Counted from the stretch's first letter, positions 1 to 6,175 are shown. The stretch: DNA of 7,671 bases from an uncultured Lachnospiraceae bacterium (GCA_947594085.1 CANQEB010000110.1:1-7671), one strand, 5' to 3'. The notes: generated from the letters alone by a model not told the origin. Program-made: numbers and translations.

Positions 1-60
1 CACGTTTCTGTTTCTCTGCTGAGAAACTCCAACGCGCTCAACAGGGTCTATCCGACCCAT
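1..60 (-). other. Left-edge segment with two small hairpins, no supported gene
   Basis: These 60 bases follow the terminator of the sugar-binding protein gene. Two perfect stem-loops are visible. One has 7-bp arms at 10-16 and 21-27 around a 4-nt loop. The other has 5-bp arms at 44-48 and 54-58 around a 5-nt loop. On the minus strand an ATG at 60-58 opens a frame that stays open for 20 codons to the edge. It has no Shine-Dalgarno sequence, because the terminator T-tract sits directly upstream, and its residues match no family I recognise. A structured leader or regulatory region of the next gene is as likely as coding sequence. Confidence 0.3.
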
Positions 61-103
61 AACAGAAAAGCGGGCGGCGGCTTGTCACCGCCGGCCGCCG
101 CTT
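61..103 (-). terminator. Rho-independent terminator after the sugar-binding protein gene
   Basis: A GC-rich hairpin occupies about 68-103. Read on the minus strand, it is followed at once by TTTTCTGTT (69-61). One fold gives 10 GC-rich pairs with one mismatch (70-80 against 88-98, loop 81-87). Another gives about 12 pairs with two single-base bulges (69-81 against 90-102). The T-tract lies only on the minus-strand side, so this ends the operon running from the right, about 90 bp past the stop codon. Confidence 0.8.
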
Positions 104-127
104 ATTATTTAGTTATGAGTCGAGCCT

Positions 128-152
128 GGAAAACCTGCAGGCAGGCATTTCC
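128..152 (-). other. Stem-loop in the 3' untranslated region of the binding-protein gene
   Basis: Bases 128-132 pair with 148-152 (GGAAA/TTTCC) and 134-137 pair with 142-145 (CCTG/CAGG). The loop is 4 nt and there is a small internal loop. It sits between the stop codon at 194 and the terminator. No T-run follows on the minus strand, so it is not a terminator by itself. A role in mRNA 3'-end stability is possible but is inference. Confidence 0.35.
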
Positions 153-193
153 CGTCCCACCGTCTCCGCACGGCTCACAGCCTTTTGCACAAT

Positions 194-1465
194 TTACTGT
201 GCGTAATAGTCAGAGATTACGGACTGCATCGCATCCGCGAAGCCTGCCGCGTCGAGCTGTCCCTGCGCGAACATACCGAACACCTGACCGGTCGCGTTCT
301 GCGCGAGACCCTCTTTCATGTTCAGCCAGTGCCATGCAGAAGTCTTGCCGGCGCCCTGGTAATCCATGATCGTCTGAGCGAACGGATCGTTCGCAACGTA
401 TGTGCAGGACTTGAACGGGCTTACGAAACCAGCTTCATTTACGAGAACTTCCTGAGCCGCATCCTCAGACAGCCACTGCAGGAACGCAAGCGCAGCTTCT
501 ACATTGCCATCCTTGTACACTGCCCACCAGGACGGGGAGTTCGTCAGGATCGTGTCCATGCCTTCCTCGAACGCATACGGAACCATGCCGCACTTGAAGT
601 TGCCGGCGGAAGCGTAAGCGTCAGCGTCTGTGGATGTCATCGTAGCGCCGATCCAGGAACCCTGGGTAACGAACGCGTACTGGCCAGACGCGAAGTTGAG
701 GATCTGCTGATCATATGTGCCGGAAACCAGAAGGTCCGGATCAGAGTACTGATTCAGAAGTCCTACAAACTCAGCGAACTTAGCGAAGCGGTCCATGTCA
801 AGCTGGCCGCCGTCATTCAGCATATCGATGTAAGTGGTGTCGTCACGAGCCAGACCACCGTCGATATAGTTCGCGAACAGATGGTTACCTGTGGACCAGT
901 AAAGGTTCACAACCTCAGCGCAGTAGCCGACAACAGCCTTGATGCCGAGCTCATCCTTCATTCCGTCGATCGTCTCGAACGCAGCCTTGATCTCATCCGG
1001 ACCTGTCAGAGTAGCCGGATCAATGCCAGCTTTCTCAAGAATATCCGCATTGTACGCAAGGCCGACAGCCTCTGTCGTGTACGGGAAGCCGATGGTTCCC
1101 TGATCGTCGATGTAAGCTGCGTCTGTGTCTGATGCCCATGCCTGATCGCTCATGTCGACCAGAAGACCTTCCCAGTTTGCGAAATCGGTAGCGCCGCCGT
1201 TCACGAAGATATCCGGCATATTGTCGCTCTGATAGTAGCCCTTCAGTGTACCCTGGATATCGATGCCGCCGCCCATAGACTCGATGGTAACGTCAACTCC
1301 GGTCTCTTCCTTGTACATCTCGGCCAGCTTCTTCAGCTGAGCGTCTACCTCGATCTTGCCGTTCACAAGACGGATCTCATCTGCCGCTGCAGATGTGCTC
1401 AGTCCCGCCGTCACAGCCATGATCGCCACTGCTGTTACAAACATTCTTGCCATTTTGTTCTTCAT
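194..1465 (-). CDS. Extracellular sugar-binding protein of a carbohydrate ABC importer (family 1 / SBP_bac type)
   Basis: Predicted 423 aa. It would capture a sugar, probably a malto- or isomalto-oligosaccharide judging from its neighbours, outside the membrane and deliver it to ABC permeases. Residues 1-28 form a signal peptide: basic start (MKNKMAR), hydrophobic core, then a TSAAAD signal-peptidase-I-type site with likely cleavage after about A28. The mature part shows the usual family pattern: PDIFVNGG (84-91), GFPYTTEAVGLAYN (126-139), an aromatic-rich ligand-cleft segment PSWWAVYKDG (311-320) and a helical C-terminus. Length fits the family. The start at 1465 is chosen because AAAGGAAGAG (1479-1470) lies just before it; the in-frame ATG at 1504 would put that ribosome site inside the gene. 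There is no lipobox cysteine, and the first Cys is residue 182, which is unusual for a monoderm Firmicute. The gene follows the glucosidase by 65 bp and ends in a terminator. No permease gene follows inside the window. The ligand cannot be read from sequence; a malE-like role is inferred. Confidence 0.9.
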   Translation of the reverse strand: MKNKMARMFVTAVAIMAVTAGLSTSAAADEIRLVNGKIEVDAQLKKLAEMYKEETGVDVTIESMGGGIDIQGTLKGYYQSDNMPDIFVNGGATDFANWEGLLVDMSDQAWASDTDAAYIDDQGTIGFPYTTEAVGLAYNADILEKAGIDPATLTGPDEIKAAFETIDGMKDELGIKAVVGYCAEVVNLYWSTGNHLFANYIDGGLARDDTTYIDMLNDGGQLDMDRFAKFAEFVGLLNQYSDPDLLVSGTYDQQILNFASGQYAFVTQGSWIGATMTSTDADAYASAGNFKCGMVPYAFEEGMDTILTNSPSWWAVYKDGNVEAALAFLQWLSEDAAQEVLVNEAGFVSPFKSCTYVANDPFAQTIMDYQGAGKTSAWHWLNMKEGLAQNATGQVFGMFAQGQLDAAGFADAMQSVISDYYAQ

Positions 1466-1469
1466 ACTT

Positions 1470-1479
1470 CTCTTCCTTT
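1470..1479 (-). promoter_or_regulatory. Shine-Dalgarno site that fixes the binding-protein start
   Basis: On the minus strand AAAGGAAGAG lies 4 nt before the ATG at 1465. It supports that start over the in-frame ATG at 1504, which has no comparable purine-rich site before it. Confidence 0.75.
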
Positions 1480-1509
1480 CTTTTTTTATTTGGGTCGTGC
1501 CCATTTATT

Positions 1510-1530
1510 TATGTTAAGATTACTAACATA
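1510..1530 (-). repeat. Perfect 7-bp inverted repeat between glucosidase and binding-protein genes
   Basis: TATGTTA (1510-1516) and TAACATA (1524-1530) are perfect inverted repeats with a 7-nt spacer. They start right after the glucosidase stop codon (1533-1531). No T-tract follows on the minus strand, so a terminator is unlikely. It could be an operator for a dimeric regulator, or an AT-rich stem-loop affecting processing or translation of the downstream gene. Such intercistronic stems are known where a binding protein is made in excess of its operon partners, but that role is inference here. Confidence 0.5.
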
Positions 1531-3204
1531 CTAAATTTCATACACGGCGCACTGCCACCCGGACAGCTCCACCGAAACCGCCGGCTTCGGCGGCTCCTGC
1601 TTATTCGTGATCAGAAGCGCCTTCGGCTCCTTTGCCAGTTCGGCCGGGAGCGCGATCTTTACATTGTCCGAAGAGAGGTTGCACAGCACCAGCAGTCTCC
1701 GCCCGTTCAGGCTGCGCGTGTACGCAAACACCGCCTCGTCCTCCGGCAGAAGCAGATCATAATCCCCGTAGACAATCACCTCAGACCACTCGCTGCTGCG
1801 GCGCAGCCGGATCAGCTTCTGATAGTAATAGAAGACCGAATTCTCGTCCGCAAGCGCACGCTTCACATTGATCTGTCGATAATTCGGGTTTACCATGATC
1901 CACGGCGTCCCCACCGTAAAGCCTGCATTCTCAGAATCATCCCACTGCATCGGCGTGCGCGCATTGTCGCGGCTCTTGTATGCGATACAGGAAAGCAGTT
2001 CCTCCGGTTCGCGAAGCCCCGCCTCTGTCAGCTCGCGGTAGGCGTTGATGCTCTCGATGTCCCGGTAATTCTCAATCGGGCCGAACGGACAGTTCGTCAT
2101 GCCGATCTCCTCGCCCTGGTACACATATGGCGTGCCCTGCATCATGTGAAGCATGGTCGCAATGCACTTGGCCGACTCCGGCGAGTCGTCGCCGAGCCTC
2201 GACACCACCCTGGGCTGATCGTGGTTGCAGAAAAAGATCGAATTCCACGCGACCTGCGCCAGCTCCTTCTGCCATTTGGTGAGGTTCGCCTTGAGCGCCG
2301 GTATGGAGATCTTGTTCTTCGCCCATTTGTCCGAACCACCGCCGTCGAGCCCCACGTGCTCGAACTGAAACACCATGTTCAGCTCGGTGCCCTCCGCATT
2401 GGCGTACTTTTTTGCCTCCTCGACCGTCACCCCGGCAGTCTCCCCTACCGTCATGATATCGTACTTCGAGAGGACTCTGCGGTTCATCTCCCGGAGGTAT
2501 TCGTGCACATGCGGACCATTGCATGTAATACCCGAATCCGCGTACAGCGCACCCTCCGCCACCGGCCCGTCCGGAAGCCCTTCGGGCTTTGAAATCATCG
2601 AGATCACATCCATGCGGAACCCGTCGATCCCCTTCTCGCACCACCAGGTCATCATCTCGAACACCTTGTCGCGCACCGCCGGATTATCCCAGTTCAGATC
2701 CGGCTGTTTCTTCGAGAAGCAGTGCAGATAGTACATCTGTGTGGCCTCATCCCATTGCCATGCCGGCCCTGAAAAACAGCTGCCCCAGTTGTTCGGCTCC
2801 TTTCCGTCCTTCGCCTCTCTCCATATGTAAAAATCTCTCTTGTCGTTGTCCCTGGAAGAACGGCTCTCCACAAACCAGGCGTGCTCATCCGACGTGTGGT
2901 TCACAACCAGATCCATCACAATGCGGATCCCCCGCTGATGTGCCTCGGTGAGAAGCTCGTCAAAGTCTTCCATCGTGCCGAACTCTTCCATGATCTCTTG
3001 ATAATCCGCGATGTCATAGCCATTGTCGTCGTTCGGCGATTTGTAGACCGGGCTCAGCCAAATAATATTGATCCCCAGCTTCTGGAGATAGTCCAGCTTG
3101 CCGGTAATTCCCTTCAGATCCCCGATGCCGTCTCCATTGCTGTCACAAAATGATCTGGGATAAATCTGGTAAACAACGCTTTCTTTCCACCAAACCTTCT
3201 TCAT
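1531..3204 (-). CDS. malL: GH13 oligo-1,6-glucosidase / alpha-glucosidase
   Basis: 557 aa, cytoplasmic (no signal peptide), the usual length for the GH13 oligo-1,6-glucosidase group. It hydrolyses terminal alpha-glucosidic bonds of small imported oligosaccharides to release glucose. Motifs in order: family N-terminus WWKESVVYQIYPRSF (5-19); a calcium-loop-like DSNGDGIGD (21-29); region I DLVVNH (98-103); region II GFRMDVI (195-201) with nucleophile D199; region III GET with acid/base E255; region IV NHDQPR (327-332) with stabiliser D329. These positions coincide with the published Bacillus cereus oligo-1,6-glucosidase catalytic numbers (D199, E255, D329). Val200 after the nucleophile is, in this family, associated with alpha-1,6 activity, whereas Ala or Thr favours alpha-1,4. 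GGAGG at 3215-3211 lies 6 nt before the ATG. It stands downstream of the LacI-type gene and upstream of the sugar-binding protein, consistent with co-expression. Trehalose-6-phosphate hydrolase is related and not fully excluded, but the DSNGDGIGD loop and the context argue against it. Confidence 0.93.
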   Translation of the reverse strand: MKKVWWKESVVYQIYPRSFCDSNGDGIGDLKGITGKLDYLQKLGINIIWLSPVYKSPNDDNGYDIADYQEIMEEFGTMEDFDELLTEAHQRGIRIVMDLVVNHTSDEHAWFVESRSSRDNDKRDFYIWREAKDGKEPNNWGSCFSGPAWQWDEATQMYYLHCFSKKQPDLNWDNPAVRDKVFEMMTWWCEKGIDGFRMDVISMISKPEGLPDGPVAEGALYADSGITCNGPHVHEYLREMNRRVLSKYDIMTVGETAGVTVEEAKKYANAEGTELNMVFQFEHVGLDGGGSDKWAKNKISIPALKANLTKWQKELAQVAWNSIFFCNHDQPRVVSRLGDDSPESAKCIATMLHMMQGTPYVYQGEEIGMTNCPFGPIENYRDIESINAYRELTEAGLREPEELLSCIAYKSRDNARTPMQWDDSENAGFTVGTPWIMVNPNYRQINVKRALADENSVFYYYQKLIRLRRSSEWSEVIVYGDYDLLLPEDEAVFAYTRSLNGRRLLVLCNLSSDNVKIALPAELAKEPKALLITNKQEPPKPAVSVELSGWQCAVYEI

Positions 3205-3259
3205 GCCCGCCCTCCACGTCTACTGAATTCATCTCGATCTGTCATTCGGCACTTTGCAT

Positions 3260-3275
3260 AGACTACATGTCTGCA
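3260..3275 (-). repeat. Small palindrome in the glucosidase leader
   Basis: AGAC (3260-3263) and GTCT (3269-3272) are inverted repeats around a 5-nt centre. TGCA sequences flank them (3255-3258 and 3272-3275) and pair only if bases are bulged. It lies just downstream of the candidate promoter. It could be an operator half-site pair or a minor leader hairpin; the evidence is only the symmetry. Confidence 0.25.
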
Positions 3276-3281
3276 TATAAA

Positions 3282-3314
3282 AAATGTTCTATAATTATTC
3301 TATTTTTGTTCTAT
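3282..3314 (-). repeat. Three ATAGAA direct repeats at exact 11-bp spacing
   Basis: On the minus strand the hexamer ATAGAA occurs at 3314-3309, 3303-3298 and 3292-3287, giving three 11-bp units (ATAGAACAAAA, ATAGAATAATT, ATAGAACATTT). About one helical turn separates each copy, so all face the same side of the DNA. They overlap the candidate promoter of the glucosidase gene. In-phase direct repeats are typical of sites for regulators binding in tandem, and in-phase A/T tracts also cause DNA curvature. The repeat is seen directly; the function is inferred. Confidence 0.55.
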
Positions 3315-3319
3315 TTCAA
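3291..3319 (-). promoter_or_regulatory. Candidate sigma-A promoter for the glucosidase and binding-protein genes
   Basis: On the minus strand TTGAAA (3319-3314, 5 of 6 matches to the -35 consensus) is 17 bp from AATTAT (3296-3291, 4 of 6 to the -10 consensus). An alternative is TTGATA (3327-3322) with TAGAAT (3302-3297), which has a better -10 but a 19-bp spacer. Either would give a leader of roughly 80 nt. The region is much more AT-rich than the flanking genes, as expected of a clostridial promoter. The exact start is uncertain. Confidence 0.4.
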
Positions 3320-3330
3320 TATATCAAAAG

Positions 3331-3360
3331 TCGCAGGTAACCGCAATAGGTTTCCTGCGA
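3331..3360 (-). terminator. 30-bp hyphenated palindrome after the regulator gene, probable terminator
   Basis: TCGCAGG (3331-3337) pairs with CCTGCGA (3354-3360). After one T-T mismatch, AACC (3339-3342) pairs with GGTT (3349-3352) around a 6-nt loop. Read on the minus strand the stem is followed by CTTTTGATAT, a short T-run, so it may end transcription of the LacI-type gene about 70 bp past its stop. It also lies just upstream of the candidate promoter of the glucosidase gene, so an operator role is possible. The T-run is weak and full termination is uncertain. Confidence 0.5.
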
Positions 3361-3374
3361 AACTTTAAATACTT

Positions 3375-3388
3375 ACAAATTTATTTGT
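3375..3388 (-). repeat. 14-bp AT-rich palindrome ACAAAT-TT-ATTTGT
   Basis: ACAAAT (3375-3380) and ATTTGT (3383-3388) are perfect inverted repeats with a 2-bp centre, 42 bp beyond the regulator stop codon. The length and tight spacing fit a dimeric transcription-factor site better than a terminator. In such AT-rich DNA, chance symmetry is a real alternative. Confidence 0.3.
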
Positions 3389-3429
3389 CCAATTTTAGGC
3401 ATTGTGCACAAGGGAAAATGTGTCTCAGG

Positions 3430-4509
3430 CTATCCGTCCCTTCTTCTGACCGAATCCCGCACGACCAGCTCCACCGGAGCCGAGACACACATCTCCGGCA
3501 GCGTCTCTCCCTCTATCATGCGCCGAAGCCGTTCAACCGCCATGATCCCTTTCCGAAGTACATCCTGCCGGACTGTTGTCAGCCTCGGGCGGATGAACTC
3601 GGCATAAATGCAATCGTCAAATCCGACCACAGACACCTGATCCGGCACCTTTATGCCATGGTCGTGGAGAAAGTTGATCATCTCGATCGCGTTGTAGTCG
3701 GAGCCAAACCCCAGCGCGCCCGCCTCGAGGAGCTGCGGGATCATGCGCTCATACTGCAGTTTTCTCAGCTGTGCCTCTCTCGGAACCACAATGAAACGCC
3801 GGATACTGCAAAAGTTCCCGTTTTTCTCCATCGCCGCCTTGAAGCCCTGCCACCGCTTCTCATTGCACAACCCCGCAAACGGCTTATCCGAGCGGAGCCT
3901 GCGCACCGCCTCGTTCGCCAGCACCTTCGTCTCCTCGACAATGTAGAGCGCATCCGGATACCCCATCTCCAGCAGATATTCCCCGACCTGGTATCCGCCG
4001 CTGTAATCGTCAATCCCCACATTCTGATAGTCATACTCCTTCTGCAGCGTGTAAGTATCCACGAGAACCGCCTTCTTGTTCAGCTTGCGGCGAAGCTCAC
4101 GGTAACGCCCCTCCGAGTATCCGATGAAGATCAAGCCATCCACGTTCCAGCGTGAAGCGATCTCCAGCACATGCTTTTCCGTGCTGCCACCGATGATCAT
4201 GACATAGTATCCTATTTTTTCCGCCTGATTCTGGATCGACGCAAGCAGCTGCCCGATAAAAGGATCCATCGTTGACGGATATCCGTGCGTATAATCGTAG
4301 CCGATCACAAAGCCGATAATCCTTGAGCCTTTTCCAGTGAGCATCATCGAGCCGATGTTCGGCTGATAGTTATTCTCCTCCAGGATTTTCTTGATCTTGT
4401 CGATGGTTTCCTGCGAGACTCTCTTTGTCTTTCCATGAAGCACGTTTGACACTGTAGTCCGGCTGACGCCGGCCATATCCGCGATATCCTGCAGCCGGAT
4501 CATGTCCAT
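3430..4509 (-). CDS. LacI/GalR-family transcriptional regulator
   Basis: 359 aa. It would bind an operator as a dimer and respond to a sugar, probably controlling the adjacent oligosaccharide genes. Residues 4-51 are the LacI-type DNA-binding domain, with the helix-turn-helix IRLQDIADMAGVSRTTVSN (4-22). The hinge segment contains L57, equivalent to the minor-groove leucine L56 of LacI. The periplasmic-binding-protein-like sensor domain follows, with VDGLIFIGY, VGFDD and RPRLTTVRQD in the family order. The recognition triplet equivalent to LacI 17/18/22 is R17, T18, N22; position 22 is Arg in LacI and CcpA, so a non-classical operator is likely. The start is ambiguous. ATG at 4509 has GAGG 9 nt upstream and aligns with LacI residue 1. 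ATG at 4503 has GGGGG at better spacing (6 nt). The gene is 54 bp after malQ in the same direction, so it is probably co-transcribed with it. The effector cannot be read from sequence; maltose, isomaltose or a phosphorylated derivative are guesses. Confidence 0.92.
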   Translation of the reverse strand: MDMIRLQDIADMAGVSRTTVSNVLHGKTKRVSQETIDKIKKILEENNYQPNIGSMMLTGKGSRIIGFVIGYDYTHGYPSTMDPFIGQLLASIQNQAEKIGYYVMIIGGSTEKHVLEIASRWNVDGLIFIGYSEGRYRELRRKLNKKAVLVDTYTLQKEYDYQNVGIDDYSGGYQVGEYLLEMGYPDALYIVEETKVLANEAVRRLRSDKPFAGLCNEKRWQGFKAAMEKNGNFCSIRRFIVVPREAQLRKLQYERMIPQLLEAGALGFGSDYNAIEMINFLHDHGIKVPDQVSVVGFDDCIYAEFIRPRLTTVRQDVLRKGIMAVERLRRMIEGETLPEMCVSAPVELVVRDSVRRRDG

Positions 4510-4563
4510 CCCCCTTTGCCTCTAAAGTATGTCGCGCCCATATGCCACCCTTCTCCTGCGCAG

Positions 4564-6057
4564 TCAATACAGTCTTCCGTACTGCGCCGTGAGCTCCCGG
4601 ATCTTTGAGAGCAGTTCTTCTGTCAGCTCGCCTTCTTTGAGTCTCCACTTCCAGTTCTTCCCGAGCGTAGACGGCTGATTCATCCGGCAGGCATTGTCAT
4701 ATCCGAAGTAATCCTGCAACGGGATCACGCAGAGCCTTGAGACGCTGGCCATCGCCGTGCAGACCAGGTCCCAGTAAATCTCTTCACCGCTGTCCCGGAA
4801 ATTGTTCAGATAGCTCCGAACCATCCGCCGCTCCTCTGGCCGGATCCCCGCAAACCATCCTGTCAACGTCTCATTGTCGTGCGTGCCTGTGTAGACCACG
4901 CTGTTCACCGGATAATTGTGCGGCAGATAATCGTTGGCGCTCCCCGTGTCCCGCGAGTCGAACGCGAACTCCAGCACCTTCATGCCCGGAAAGCCGGTGT
5001 CGCGCACGAGCTGTCGCACGGAATCCGTCACATAGCCGAGATCCTCAGCGATCACCGCTCGGTCGCCCATGCATTCCCTCATCCTCCAGAAAATCTCCAT
5101 CCCCGGTCCCTTCTCCCAGTGGCCGTTATGGGCTGTGGTGTCCCCGAACGGAATCGAGAAATACTCGTCAAAACCGCGGAAGTGGTCGATCCGCACTACG
5201 TCGTACAGCTTGAAGCAGTAGCTGAGGCGGCTCATCCACCAGCCAAACCCGGTATTCCTGTGGTAATCCCAGCGGTACAGCGGATTGCCCCAGAGCTGTC
5301 CGTCCGCCGCAAAACCGTCCGGCGGGCATCCCGCGACCGCCGTCGGCATATTCTCGCCGTCAAGCTGGAAGAGCTGCGGGTTCGCCCACGTGTCCGCGCT
5401 GTCGAACGCGACATAGATCGGAATGTCGCCGATGATCTGAATCCCGTTCTCATTTGCGTATGTCTTGAGACGGTTCCACTGCTTCAGAAACACATACTGA
5501 ATGTACTCGTAGAACTCGATGTCGAAATACAGTTCACGCTGATAATAATCCATCGAATAGCCCCAACGTTTCCGGATGTCCTCCGGCCATTGATCCCAGC
5601 TTTTTCCGCCAAACAGATCCTTGACCGCCATAAAGATCGCATAGTCGCGCACCCACCATGAATTTTCTTCCATGAATTTCCAGAACCCCGGATCCTCGCT
5701 GATCTTGCTGCGCTCATACGCTTTCCGAAGAAGCGGGAAGCGCGCCTTGTATATTTTTCCATAGTCGACGCTCTCCGGGGTGCTGCCGAAATCCGCGCTG
5801 TCGCACTCCTCCTGCGACAGAACGCCCTCCTCAATGAGGTCTTCCAGACTGATAAAATACGGATTGCCCGCAAATGTGGAAAAAGACTGATAGGGGGAAT
5901 CCCCATAACCCGTCGGCCCGAGCGGCAGGATCTGCCAATATCTCTGTCCTGCCCTTTTCAATTGGTCTACAAATTCATATGCACTTTTTGAGAAACATCC
6001 GATCCCGTATTTTGACGGAAGGCTGCTAATCGGTAACAATATGCCGCTGGCTCTCAT
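4564..6057 (-). CDS. malQ: 4-alpha-glucanotransferase (amylomaltase, GH77)
   Basis: 497 aa from the chosen start, about the usual 500 for short bacterial amylomaltases. The enzyme moves alpha-1,4-glucan segments between maltodextrins and releases glucose, in the cytoplasm. Visible motifs: N-terminal SGILLPISSLPS (4-15); substrate-site segment QILPLGPTGYGDSPYQS (42-58); CPPDGFAADGQLWGNPLY (244-261), part of the 250s loop that lies over the active site; VRIDHFRGF (288-296) with nucleophile D291; IAEDLGYVT (336-344) with acid/base E338; GTHDNETLTGW (391-401) with stabiliser D394. These match Thermus aquaticus amylomaltase (D293, E340, D395) within two residues. The start at 6057 is preferred because AGGAGGAG (6071-6064) lies 6 nt upstream; an in-frame ATG at 6084 would place that site inside the gene. 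It is the first gene of the sugar block, 122 bp after PFOR and 54 bp before the regulator. No glycogen or maltodextrin phosphorylase lies beside it, though the two are often paired. Confidence 0.96.
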   Translation of the reverse strand: MRASGILLPISSLPSKYGIGCFSKSAYEFVDQLKRAGQRYWQILPLGPTGYGDSPYQSFSTFAGNPYFISLEDLIEEGVLSQEECDSADFGSTPESVDYGKIYKARFPLLRKAYERSKISEDPGFWKFMEENSWWVRDYAIFMAVKDLFGGKSWDQWPEDIRKRWGYSMDYYQRELYFDIEFYEYIQYVFLKQWNRLKTYANENGIQIIGDIPIYVAFDSADTWANPQLFQLDGENMPTAVAGCPPDGFAADGQLWGNPLYRWDYHRNTGFGWWMSRLSYCFKLYDVVRIDHFRGFDEYFSIPFGDTTAHNGHWEKGPGMEIFWRMRECMGDRAVIAEDLGYVTDSVRQLVRDTGFPGMKVLEFAFDSRDTGSANDYLPHNYPVNSVVYTGTHDNETLTGWFAGIRPEERRMVRSYLNNFRDSGEEIYWDLVCTAMASVSRLCVIPLQDYFGYDNACRMNQPSTLGKNWKWRLKEGELTEELLSKIRELTAQYGRLY

Positions 6058-6063
6058 CGTGTT

Positions 6064-6071
6064 CTCCTCCT
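6064..6071 (-). promoter_or_regulatory. Shine-Dalgarno site that fixes the malQ start
   Basis: AGGAGGAG on the minus strand is a near-ideal ribosome-binding site 6 nt before the ATG at 6057. It excludes the upstream in-frame ATG at 6084 as the main start. Confidence 0.85.
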
Positions 6072-6080
6072 GCCCCATTC

Positions 6081-6117
6081 TCAAACACCCCGCAAGCCAT
6101 TCTGACCCGCGGGGTGT
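6081..6117 (-). terminator. Strong hairpin just upstream of malQ, terminator or attenuator
   Basis: ACACCCCGC (6085-6093) and GCGGGGTGT (6109-6117) form a perfect 9-bp GC-rich stem with a 15-nt loop. On the minus strand it is followed by TTGAG, a very short T-run. It ends only 13 nt before the malQ ribosome site. It could terminate PFOR transcription, or act as a leader hairpin limiting read-through into malQ. I see no good promoter between it and malQ, so malQ either depends on read-through or has a weak promoter upstream of the hairpin. Confidence 0.5.
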
Positions 6118-6140
6118 CCATATTTGCTTTCTTTTATTCT

Positions 6141-6175
6141 TTCCGAAAACGCCGCACAGCGCCGTTTATCCGGAA
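6141..6175 (-). other. Imperfect long hairpin directly after the PFOR stop codon
   Basis: Nested inverted repeats share one axis. TTCCG (6141-6145) pairs with CGGAA (6171-6175), AAACG (6147-6151) with CGTTT (6163-6167), and CGC (6153-6155) with GCG (6159-6161). The loop is 3 nt, with one C-C mismatch and an asymmetric internal loop. It starts 4 bp after the PFOR stop codon. The minus-strand sequence that follows is A-rich, not T-rich, so it is a poor classical terminator. It may protect the PFOR mRNA 3' end or act together with the second hairpin at 6085-6117. Confidence 0.4.

Noticed and set aside
1..60. Minus-strand start codon at 60 opening a 20-codon frame to the edge
   Set aside because: It lacks a Shine-Dalgarno site, lies directly on the terminator T-tract, and its residues match nothing I know. 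Too short to call a gene.
185..1132. Long plus-strand open frame opposite the sugar-binding protein gene
   Set aside because: It is antisense to a well-supported gene with signal peptide and family motifs. Its translation is rich in Arg, Val and His with no family pattern, as expected from the reverse of a GC-rich gene.
3290..3295. Plus-strand TATAAT that could be a divergent promoter
   Set aside because: There is no -35-like hexamer at suitable spacing (17 bp upstream reads ATGTCT) and no supportable plus-strand gene downstream.
4879..5661. Plus-strand open frames opposite malQ, and similar ones opposite the other genes (1447-2592, 3385-4155, 6114-7163)
   Set aside because: All lie antisense to genes whose catalytic or domain motifs are intact. 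None shows a recognisable domain or a convincing ribosome site.
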